Source: Flavobacterium psychrophilum (GTDB lineage Bacteria; Bacteroidota; Bacteroidia; Flavobacteriales; Flavobacteriaceae). Taken from it: a DNA stretch of 5,048 bases. The notes beneath the pieces were generated by a model. The model did no database searches and was not told the origin of the DNA. It was given only the letters and a program-made list of their open reading frames with translations. Shown here piece after piece: positions 1 to 5,048 of this stretch. The stretch lies in contig CAMBOW010000106.1 in NCBI GenBank assembly GCA_945869365.1, positions 1 through 5,048 on the forward strand. Reading direction: 5' to 3'. The position numbers were made by a program, and so were the translations under genes. The stretch's first letter is position 1, and every line of letters begins with the position of its first letter.

Positions 1-215
1 GCAACTCCTTGAATTCCTTGTGGACCTTGAGGACCCATTGGGCCTGTTGCTCCATCTAATCCGTCATTACCAGCTACACCTTGAAGTCCTTGAGCACCAG
101 TTGCACCAGTTGCGCCAGCAATTCCTTGAAGTCCTTGAGGACCCATTGGACCAGTTGCTCCGGCAACGCCTTGTGCGCCTTGAGGACCTGTTGCTCCTTG
201 AGGACCTTGTGGGCC
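1..215 (-). repeat. Gly-X-Y (collagen-like) coding repeat tract
   Basis: This is the part of the collagen-like gene that encodes the triplet repeat. At the DNA level it holds imperfect direct repeats. Positions 25-53 and 133-161 match at 27 of 29 bases and lie 108 bp (36 residues) apart. A 16-bp unit at 79-94 recurs at 124-139, 45 bp apart. Distances are multiples of 9 bp, so recombination between copies would change the length in whole triplets and keep the frame. The tract continues past the left edge. Confidence 0.85.
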
Positions 216-476
216 TAAACCGCTTTGCCAAACCGAACCATCAAAATAATAAAATCCTGAGGGTGCGTCAGTTTGATACACCAACAAACCAGCAGCTGGG
301 CTACTGATGTTGTTTTTTTGCGCCTGTGTCATTCTTGGCGCCAAAAATCCTTTGGAGGTAGAGGAAACTTCCAACTGTGCCGAAGCATTTATGTCAGCCG
401 TTGGCACTCCAATACCTACTTGCGCCGAGGCGCTCATGCCCACGAGGGCAATACATAAGTAAAATAATTTTTTCAT
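1..476 (-). CDS. Secreted collagen-like repeat protein, partial (C-terminus off the left edge)
   Basis: The minus strand from the ATG at 476-474 is open to the window edge, giving 158 complete codons and no stop. Residues 1-19 form a signal peptide (MKKLFYLCIALVGMSASAQ, likely cleaved after Ala18 at Ala-Ser-Ala). Residues 20-87 form a head with motifs common in Bacteroidota surface proteins: VGIG, SAQLEVSSTSKGFLAPRM, SPAAGLLVYQTD and an aromatic FYYFDGSVW stretch. From Gly88 onward 24 uninterrupted Gly-X-Y triplets are visible (GPQ, GAT, GPM, GLQ, GVA and others), which should form a collagen-type triple helix. The protein is therefore probably exported and trimeric, on the cell surface or outside the cell; its binding partner is unknown. 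Pro is at X in several triplets and Gln or Thr at Y, as in bacterial collagens that lack hydroxyproline. The C-terminal domain, which would tell more about function (tail-fibre-like, adhesin, sorting signal), is not in the window. No Shine-Dalgarno is seen upstream, as usual in this phylum. The coding call is strong; the role is inferred. Confidence 0.9.
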   Translation of the reverse strand, partial: MKKLFYLCIALVGMSASAQVGIGVPTADINASAQLEVSSTSKGFLAPRMTQAQKNNISSPAAGLLVYQTDAPSGFYYFDGSVWQSGLGPQGPQGATGPQGAQGVAGATGPMGPQGLQGIAGATGATGAQGLQGVAGNDGLDGATGPMGPQGPQGIQGV

Positions 477-636
477 TTTGGTTAAATTTTTAAATTTTGC
501 TGCAATGATAACCTATGTTTAAAAGGGAGAAAATAGGCACACTACCGCTTTCAAGGCTTTAACGATAACTTTTAAACTTTTGACGGATGGTTTTTTGATC
601 AAGGAAGAGGGATGACTGCATAGGCCTGTTTGGCTC

Positions 637-760
637 TTTTTTTTATCGTTGAAATGAAATTTTCACCCTACGAATGGACGACTTTGGGTGTATTTTAATG
701 TTTTGACGACATTTTTCAATTTTTTGATGAAGTTAAAAGCAGATAAAACGATAAAAAAAA
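637..760. repeat. 14-bp perfect inverted repeat with AACGATAA core (operator candidate)
   Basis: TTTTTTTTATCGTT at 637-650 is the exact reverse complement of AACGATAAAAAAAA at 747-760; 96 bp separate the arms. The core octamer AACGATAA occurs a third time at 561-568. The 747-760 arm lies directly upstream of the candidate -7 element of the AraC-type gene, where a -33 element or a regulator would sit. The arms are seen directly. A role as protein-binding sites is inferred: half of each arm is an A/T run, which makes chance matches easier, and 96 bp is too long for a simple terminator hairpin. Confidence 0.4.
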
Positions 761-763
761 GTA

Positions 764-771
764 TATTTTTG
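764..771 (+). promoter_or_regulatory. Candidate -7 promoter element (TAnnTTTG) of the AraC-type gene
   Basis: TATTTTTG at 764-771 fits the Bacteroidota sigma-A -7 consensus TAnnTTTG exactly and ends 32 bases before the ATG at 804, which would give a short leader. No TTG is found at the usual -33 distance (about 740-746), so the promoter would be weak or dependent on an activator. The sequence is AT-rich and the motif short, so this is a moderate-to-low call. Confidence 0.35.
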
Positions 772-803
772 AAGGCTTTTAAATCCCAATTAAGCCGTTT
801 ACT

Positions 804-1979
804 ATGCTCGAAAAAACAATCTATCTTATCACTGCATTGTTGGGTTTTATTACCATCCTACTCATTGGATTTCGGTTCAATAGTAAAAAACACACCAATT
901 TTTATTTACTGCTGTTTTTCTTTTTAAGCTCAATACGATTTTTTGTACACGGATGGGCAGATACCCTTCCATTTGAAAATTTTACACGAAATATAGATTT
1001 CATAATCGCCATAAATGCTTGGCCTTTGATTTATTTGTATTTCGGCAAAATAAATAATGCACATCATTTAGCGAGAGGAAAACAATTACTTCATCTTACC
1101 ATTCCATTTGTTTTTACACTCCTCTTTTTTCTAAAAAGTTTGTTTACAGACAATTTTGCTATCCATGCATATAAAATTGGGGCAATCATCACCATTCTAT
1201 ACAACATTTTCTATGCCATAACCGCGTATCGATTTTTACATAAGACGATATGGAATCGAAAAAGCAAAATTGTGGTGATCAATCAAAAAAATATTTTTAT
1301 TTCAAAATGGACTAAACTCTTGTATGGACTGTTTGTGTTGATGCTGATTCGCTTTTTGATCAACTTGTTGTGCAACGATTCGGAATTATGGTACCGGAAT
1401 AAAAACAACTTTTTGTGGGTAGCTGCATTACTTTGGATCGTGTTGTATATCAAAATTCTCTATTCGCCCGAGTTTTTATACGGCTATGATATTCTACAAA
1501 ACAAGATCAAAGAATACAAAAAGAACGCCATTGTTTTTGATCACATTTGGTCTACAACAAGCAGGCAAGTCATCAACTTACAAGATGTGGTGTTGAAGGA
1601 AAAAATAGAAGGAAGTATTCAGAATTACATTATGGACATAGAACATTATGCATTAAACACCAACTTATTTTTAACGGAGAATTTTAAAGTAAGTGATTTA
1701 GCCAACAAACTGAATCTTCCAAAAAGCCATGTGCTGTATTTGTTTAAGTACCACAGCACGATAAGTTTTGGTGATTTTAAAAAAATAATACGCGTGCAAA
1801 AATCAATAGAACTAATAGAAGCCGGGTATTTAAAAACCAATACCTTAGAATCATTGGCTGCGGTTACTGGCTTTTCATCGTATAGTCCATTCTATAAAAG
1901 TTTTAAAAACATAACCAATACCTCGCCCCAGTCGTATTATACCACCCGAACGGAGAAAAAGGAAAAGCCGAGTACTTAA
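804..1979 (+). CDS. Membrane-tethered AraC-family transcriptional regulator (7 TM helices + HTH)
   Basis: A 391-residue protein with two parts. The first 220 residues hold seven hydrophobic helices, at about 6-23, 33-50, 62-80, 97-114, 122-142, 170-189 and 203-220. The basic loops (RFNSKKH at 24-30; residues 81-96; residues 143-169, rich in Arg and Lys) alternate with acidic or neutral ones, so by the positive-inside rule the N-terminus is outside and the C-terminus is in the cytoplasm. A linker (about 221-280) leads to an AraC/XylS-type DNA-binding domain at about 283-380. Its first helix-turn-helix is near 295-315 (KVSDLANKLNLPKSHVLYLF). The second, near 347-379, has the typical AAVTGFSS and final SPQSYY. 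The likely role is a one-component sensor that detects a membrane or external signal and binds DNA while anchored. The ligand and targets are unknown. The ATG is chosen because the first membrane helix begins right after it; no Shine-Dalgarno is visible. The gene is markedly more AT-rich than the photolyase genes. Fold assignment is strong; the signal and regulon are unknown. Confidence 0.9.
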   Translation: MLEKTIYLITALLGFITILLIGFRFNSKKHTNFYLLLFFFLSSIRFFVHGWADTLPFENFTRNIDFIIAINAWPLIYLYFGKINNAHHLARGKQLLHLTIPFVFTLLFFLKSLFTDNFAIHAYKIGAIITILYNIFYAITAYRFLHKTIWNRKSKIVVINQKNIFISKWTKLLYGLFVLMLIRFLINLLCNDSELWYRNKNNFLWVAALLWIVLYIKILYSPEFLYGYDILQNKIKEYKKNAIVFDHIWSTTSRQVINLQDVVLKEKIEGSIQNYIMDIEHYALNTNLFLTENFKVSDLANKLNLPKSHVLYLFKYHSTISFGDFKKIIRVQKSIELIEAGYLKTNTLESLAAVTGFSSYSPFYKSFKNITNTSPQSYYTTRTEKKEKPST

Positions 1980-2014
1980 TTGTCTTTTCCAGAAGATAGG
2001 GGACGGCGTAAAAA

Positions 2015-2054
2015 GGGTAGTAGGTGGTAGGTTTTGGGTGGTAGGTGGTAGGTT
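2015..2054. repeat. Tandem GGTAGGT-type direct repeat, 21-bp period
   Basis: Positions 2015-2033 and 2036-2054 agree at 18 of 19 bases, both built from overlapping TAGGTGG units; the exact 13-mer TAGGTGGTAGGTT is at 2021-2033 and 2042-2054. Such short GT/AG-rich repeats are common between genes in flavobacteria, from general experience of those genomes. Their function is not established. Confidence 0.7.
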
Positions 2055-2132
2055 ACTTTCTAAGAGCAGTATTTTCTCTATCATCCAATAGACAATTCGT
2101 CTTTTTGGTTAGAGTTTAGCGTTTAGGGTTTT

Positions 2133-2147
2133 CGGTTGTCGGTTGTC
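2133..2147. repeat. Tandem CGGTTGT heptamer (two copies)
   Basis: CGGTTGT occurs at 2133-2139 and again directly at 2140-2146, followed by CAGTT. TTTAG motifs (AGTTTAGCGTTTAGGG) sit just before it. It is a low-complexity intergenic element similar in style to the GGTAGGT repeat 80 bp away. Confidence 0.55.
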
Positions 2148-2285
2148 AGTTTACTATAAGTACTTTTGCAAGTCTGCCAAATCCCATGGTCGAAGCAAAA
2201 TTTCTTAGCGACAAATTTGTTCTTAGTAAACTCCTACAAATCAAACATCGTTAATCAAACCCGTTCTTATTATACTTCGCCAATT

Positions 2286-2316
2286 ATTAATTATTAATTT
2301 TTCATTATTAATTAAT
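2286..2316. terminator. AT-only hairpin 4 bp after the DASH cryptochrome stop; possible bidirectional terminator
   Basis: A 13-base arm at 2286-2298 (ATTAATTATTAAT) pairs at 12 of 13 positions with 2304-2316 around a 5-base loop. It ends 4 bases beyond the stop codon of the minus-strand cryptochrome gene and also lies downstream of the converging AraC-type gene. The position suits a shared terminator. Against this, the stem has no G-C pairs and no clear U-run follows on the minus strand, so it may simply be an AT-rich repeat. Confidence 0.35.
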
Positions 2317-2320
2317 CTAC

Positions 2321-3610
2321 TTATTCCAACCATAACTTTCGAAACGCCCTATTCTTATCATAATCAGCGGCTTGTTTTTCGATGTTGAAGTAGCGATGGC
2401 CACGCGGGTCATTGCCTACACCTGCCAAATAGGCCCAATTTCCCCAATTGCTGCTCACGTCATAATCGATGAGCTGCTGCTCAAAATAGGCAGCCCCAAT
2501 TCGCCAATCTTGTTGGAGTTCGTTGCAAAAATAACTGGCCACATTTTGACGCCCGCGGTTGCTCATGAAACCCGTTTGTTGCAATTCGATCATGTTGGCG
2601 TTGATAAAATCAGAAGATGTAGTTCCGTTGATCCATTGGGAAAGTAACTTTTCATTGAGTGATTTGGAAAGGACTTTCTCGGTTTTAATCCCTTTATACA
2701 AAAAATACTTGGTTTTGTGTTTCTTAAACATAAACCGAAAATAATCACGCCACAGCAATTCAAAAATCAACCAATAGGTCGAATCGTTGGCACCATATTG
2801 GGTTTCGTAACGCTGCACTTCAGCATAAATATAACGCGGAGAAATACAGCCCAAAGCCAACCAGGGGGAAAACTTAGACGAATAATCGGCTCCCACCAAA
2901 CCGTTGCGGGTTTCTTTGTAGTTGGATAGCAATTGGGTGTCAAATAAATAATGGTTTACCCGTTGAATAGCAGCTCGTTCACCGCCCACAAATGGCAGCA
3001 CGGCTCGGGAATCGATTGTAGGTTTATCAAGGCCGAACTCCGCTAAATCTGGAAGCGCCAAGAGAGGAATTTCGGGCGAAGAAATACGTGTTGGAGCTGC
3101 AAAAGGCGCTCTTATTTCGGCATCTTTCTCTGTCTTTTTTCTAAAAGCAGTAAACACCTCCGGAATATCCTTGATTGTAAACGGCAAATCTTCGGCGTGG
3201 TAGAGCGTGCTACTGCTAATGGATTCAAACTCACAACCCAATTTAAAAAGCTCATTTTGTACCGCTTTTTCGGTTTGAATTTCTTCAAAGGCCACCTCTC
3301 TTTTGGCGTATACTTTTTGCACTTGATAGGCTTTCGCCAATTTGGGTAATTCAACCGCTGGATTGCCTTTTACCACCAGCAGACCCGTACCCAAAGCGCG
3401 CAATTGTGCATCTAAATCCTGCAGCGATTCGAGCAAAAATTGGGCTCTAAAACTACCTGTTTTTTGAAATCCAAAGGAAGTGGTTGCAAAATGGGATTCA
3501 TCCAAACAATATACAGGCAAGATTTGATCGCTTTTGGAGATTGCCGCAATCAAAGTTTCGTTGTCTTGGATTCTCAAATCGGTTTTAAACCAAACAAGGG
3601 CTGTTTTCAT
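2321..3610 (-). CDS. DASH-family cryptochrome / single-strand-preferring CPD photolyase
   Basis: A 429-residue flavoprotein of the photolyase/cryptochrome superfamily, at the compact end for DASH proteins. Residues 1-165 are the Rossmann-like antenna domain, opening with ALVWFKTDLRIQDN. Residues from about 205 to the end are the helical FAD domain. DASH signatures are plain: RNGLVGADYSSKFSPWLALG (235-254), FELLWRDYFRFMF, TGFMSNRGRQNVASYF (346-361), and DYDVSSNWGNWAYLAGVGND (382-401), followed by DPRGHRYFN, KQAADYD and a terminal LWL. By alignment from memory with E. coli photolyase, Glu284, Trp287, Asn351 and Asn388 match Glu274, Trp277, Asn341 and the flavin-contacting Asn378. Gln355 and Tyr394 replace Met345 and Trp384, as is usual in DASH proteins. 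Trp392 and Trp369 match the first two electron-relay tryptophans; the third position appears to be Lys316. Known members repair cyclobutane pyrimidine dimers in single-stranded or loop DNA using blue light, and some also signal. The gene lies 22 bp after the FeS photolyase gene, in the same operon. No Shine-Dalgarno is visible; the ATG directly begins the conserved fold. Confidence 0.95.
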   Translation of the reverse strand: MKTALVWFKTDLRIQDNETLIAAISKSDQILPVYCLDESHFATTSFGFQKTGSFRAQFLLESLQDLDAQLRALGTGLLVVKGNPAVELPKLAKAYQVQKVYAKREVAFEEIQTEKAVQNELFKLGCEFESISSSTLYHAEDLPFTIKDIPEVFTAFRKKTEKDAEIRAPFAAPTRISSPEIPLLALPDLAEFGLDKPTIDSRAVLPFVGGERAAIQRVNHYLFDTQLLSNYKETRNGLVGADYSSKFSPWLALGCISPRYIYAEVQRYETQYGANDSTYWLIFELLWRDYFRFMFKKHKTKYFLYKGIKTEKVLSKSLNEKLLSQWINGTTSSDFINANMIELQQTGFMSNRGRQNVASYFCNELQQDWRIGAAYFEQQLIDYDVSSNWGNWAYLAGVGNDPRGHRYFNIEKQAADYDKNRAFRKLWLE

Positions 3611-3632
3611 GTGGTAGATTAATTTTATTTTT

Positions 3633-5048
3633 TTACAACTGATCTATATTCTTTAAATAATAATCGGCCTGTTCCAACAAGGCAACCTTGGCTTCGGGCT
3701 GCATTTTACGCCAAACATTGTACATCATCCCAATACGGGGATTTTTGGCCAGTTTGTCTTCGTGTTTGTCATAAAAATGCCAATACAAACTGTTGAACGG
3801 ACAGGCTTTGTCACCCGTTTTAACTGCTTTTTTGTAGTAACAACTGCCGCAATAATGGCTCATTTTATCGATATACGCCGCCGAACTCACATAGGGCTTG
3901 GTGCCCACTATTCCGCCATCGGCAAACTGACTCATGCCGCGGGTATTGGTGATTTCAACCCATTGGATGGCATCTATATAAATACCTAAATACCAGGCAT
4001 CGACCGCATCGGGGTGCACGCCGGCCAAAAGCGCAAAATTGCCCGTCACCATCAAGCGTTGAATGTGGTGCGCGTAGGCATAATCCAACGATTGATGAAT
4101 CGCGTCTTTGAGGCAATTCATTTTGGTGTTGCCCGTCCAAAACCATTCGGGCAATGGCGCCTGATGGTCAAAATAATTCAGACTTGCATACTCTGGCATT
4201 TTGTGCCAATAGATTCCGCGCATGTATTCTCGCCAGCCAATAATTTGACGCACAAATCCTTCTAGTTGATTGAAAGCAATTTTTTCTGGCTGTGATTCCC
4301 ATTCTTGTACAGCCCGATTTATTACTTCGGCGGGCGAAAGCAGTTTGCAATTCATCGAAAACGAAAGTCGGGCGTGATACAACGACCATTGGTTGGGCGC
4401 CATCGCGTCTTGGTAACTGCCAAAGAGCGGCAAACATTCGGTTACAAAAAACTCAAGCAATTGCAACGATTGGCTGCGGTTGATGGGCCAAACGAACTGC
4501 AAAGGATCAATGTTGCCAATGGTTTTGATGTTGGTTTTCTGGATTTCAGCCAACACTTGGGTTACGTCATTATCAAAAACCAAGGGCGGAGTGGGCACAT
4601 GATTTTTGGGGAGTTTCATCCGGTTTTCACCATCGTAATTCCATTGTCCGGTGCGCGGCTTGTCGCCCTCCATCAAGACATCATGTTTTTTGCGCATGGC
4701 CCGGTAAAAGCTTTCCATCAAGAATGTTTTTTTTCCTGCAAAGAAAACAGCCAACTCGTTTCTTTCGCTCATAAAATGCTCCGAATCACAAACGGCTGTT
4801 GGTATTTCCAAAGAAGCACAAAGAGCAATCAATTGTTGATCCAGACGATACTCGTCGGGCAATTGGTATTCAAATCGGGTAAACTTTTCAGTTTCAACCA
4901 GGCGCGTAATATTTTGCTGGAAACTTTGCTCGTTGTGTTGATCATTCAAATGAATGTATTGCATCCGATGTTGTTTTGCTTTTAATTCGGCAGCAAACGC
5001 TTGCATGGCCGAGAAAAACCCGACAATTTTCTGGATGTGGTGGGTAGC
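3633..5048 (-). CDS. Iron-sulfur bacterial cryptochrome/(6-4) photolyase (DPRP family), 5' end off the right edge
   Basis: The frame ends with TAA at 3635-3633 and is open to the right edge, giving 471 visible codons. The first in-window ATG, at 5006-5004, is internal: the 14 codons before it encode ATHHIQKIVGFFSA, which continues the family's conserved N-terminal stretch. Comparison with Agrobacterium PhrB suggests about 38 residues are missing. Numbering from that ATG, Cys298, Cys386, Cys389 and Cys402 have exactly the spacing (88, 3, 13) of the PhrB 4Fe-4S ligands Cys350, 438, 441 and 454. Trp290, Trp338 and Tyr339 match its electron-transfer residues, and His314, Tyr372 and Tyr378 match active-site residues near the lesion. 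Other signatures are HHIQRLMVTGNFALLAG, RGMSQFADGG and CPFNSLYWHFYDKH. Known members bind FAD, a 4Fe-4S cluster and a ribityllumazine antenna, and split (6-4) photoproducts in light. It is first of the two visible genes of a repair operon; the promoter is outside the window. The family call is very strong; lesion specificity is inferred from PhrB. Confidence 0.95.
   Translation of the reverse strand, partial: ATHHIQKIVGFFSAMQAFAAELKAKQHRMQYIHLNDQHNEQSFQQNITRLVETEKFTRFEYQLPDEYRLDQQLIALCASLEIPTAVCDSEHFMSERNELAVFFAGKKTFLMESFYRAMRKKHDVLMEGDKPRTGQWNYDGENRMKLPKNHVPTPPLVFDNDVTQVLAEIQKTNIKTIGNIDPLQFVWPINRSQSLQLLEFFVTECLPLFGSYQDAMAPNQWSLYHARLSFSMNCKLLSPAEVINRAVQEWESQPEKIAFNQLEGFVRQIIGWREYMRGIYWHKMPEYASLNYFDHQAPLPEWFWTGNTKMNCLKDAIHQSLDYAYAHHIQRLMVTGNFALLAGVHPDAVDAWYLGIYIDAIQWVEITNTRGMSQFADGGIVGTKPYVSSAAYIDKMSHYCGSCYYKKAVKTGDKACPFNSLYWHFYDKHEDKLAKNPRIGMMYNVWRKMQPEAKVALLEQADYYLKNIDQL

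Larger units (their letters stand above)
477..803. other. Divergent intergenic region between the collagen-like and AraC-type genes
   Basis: These 327 bases are AT-rich and separate two divergently transcribed genes. I see no supportable gene here. The region must carry the promoters of both genes. It contains a perfect 14-bp inverted repeat (637-650 and 747-760), a third copy of its AACGATAA core (561-568), a TTTTGACG octamer repeated at 578-585 and 701-708, and a CACCC/GGGTG pair at 664-668 and 686-690. For the minus-strand gene I found no convincing TAnnTTTG element; the nearest is a one-mismatch TATCATTG at about 514-507. Confidence 0.7.
1980..2320. other. Non-coding spacer between convergent genes, repeat-bearing
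   Basis: These 341 bases lie between the stop of the AraC-type gene and the stop of the DASH cryptochrome gene. No credible gene is present. The stretch contains a 21-bp-period GGTAGGT direct repeat (2015-2054), a tandem GGTTGTC (2133-2147), a 10-bp palindrome ACAAATTTGT (2211-2220) and an AT-only hairpin (2286-2316). No GC-rich hairpin followed by a T-run is seen, so the terminators of the two converging transcripts are not obvious, apart from the AT hairpin. Confidence 0.7.

Noticed and set aside
1..215. Regularly repeated short sequences resembling a repeat array such as CRISPR
   Set aside because: The repeats are imperfect, lack fixed spacers and translate without interruption into Gly-X-Y triplets, so they are coding.
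20..307. 95-codon leucine-rich open frame on the plus strand
   Set aside because: It is antisense to the collagen-like gene. Its Leu-Glu-Asp-Pro-Leu pattern is the complement of the Gly-X-Y repeat.
622..644. Possible intrinsic terminator: GGCC/GGCT stem followed by eight T on the plus strand
   Set aside because: The stem is only four pairs with one G-U, and no plus-strand gene ends upstream of it in the window. The T-run is better explained as part of the 14-bp inverted repeat.
688..927. 79-codon open frame on the plus strand starting with GTG
   Set aside because: It overlaps the start of the AraC-type gene by more than 120 bases in another frame, has no family features, and its upstream part covers the likely promoter.
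1875..2084. 69-codon minus-strand frame with PPTT repeats
   Set aside because: It overlaps the helix-turn-helix end of the AraC-type gene, and its repeats come only from the intergenic GGTAGGT repeat read on the other strand.
2211..2220. 10-bp palindrome ACAAATTTGT as an operator
   Set aside because: It does not extend beyond 10 bp, is AT-rich, and lies between the 3' ends of two convergent genes where no promoter is expected.
4305..4985. 226-codon open frame on the plus strand
   Set aside because: It lies entirely antisense to the well-supported FeS photolyase gene and its translation shows no recognisable domain or secretion signal. It is a shadow of the relatively GC-rich coding strand.

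Overview
The window looks like chromosomal DNA from a Bacteroidota bacterium, most likely a flavobacterium. The clues are: a secreted protein whose N-terminus (VGIG, SAQLEVSSTSKGFLAPRM, PAAGLLVYQTD) is a typical Bacteroidota surface-protein module; no Shine-Dalgarno sequences before the genes; a Bacteroidota-type TAnnTTTG -7 element before the one plus-strand gene; and GGTAGGT / GGTTGTC short repeats and TTAATTA-rich stretches of the kind seen between genes in this group. No species can be named from this evidence.

Layout: (1) 1-476, minus strand: the N-terminal part of a secreted collagen-like protein (signal peptide, about 68-residue head, then Gly-X-Y triplets) that runs off the left edge. 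(2) 477-803: a divergent intergenic region with a perfect 14-bp inverted repeat and three copies of the octamer AACGATAA. (3) 804-1979, plus strand: an AraC-type transcription factor tethered to the membrane by seven predicted helices. (4) 1980-2320: a non-coding spacer between convergent genes, holding short direct repeats and an AT-only hairpin. (5) 2321-3610, minus strand: a DASH-type cryptochrome/photolyase. (6) 3633 to beyond 5048, minus strand: an iron-sulfur bacterial photolyase (DPRP / FeS-BCP, the Agrobacterium PhrB type), cut by the right edge at its N-terminus.

The two photolyase-family genes lie 22 bp apart on the same strand with no terminator between them and are almost certainly co-transcribed from a promoter beyond the right edge. 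Family knowledge suggests a division of labour: the FeS enzyme repairs (6-4) photoproducts, and the DASH enzyme repairs cyclobutane dimers, chiefly in single-stranded or looped DNA. This would be a compact light-driven UV-repair operon. The AraC-type regulator stands divergent to the collagen-like gene and convergent to the repair operon. Whether it controls either is not shown.

I do not see a clearly new system. The points most worth a second look are the repair pair, the apparent loss of the distal tryptophan of the electron-transfer triad in the DASH protein, the membrane-tethered regulator and the repeated octamer beside its promoter. The photolyase coding frame also continues past its first in-window ATG to the edge of the window.
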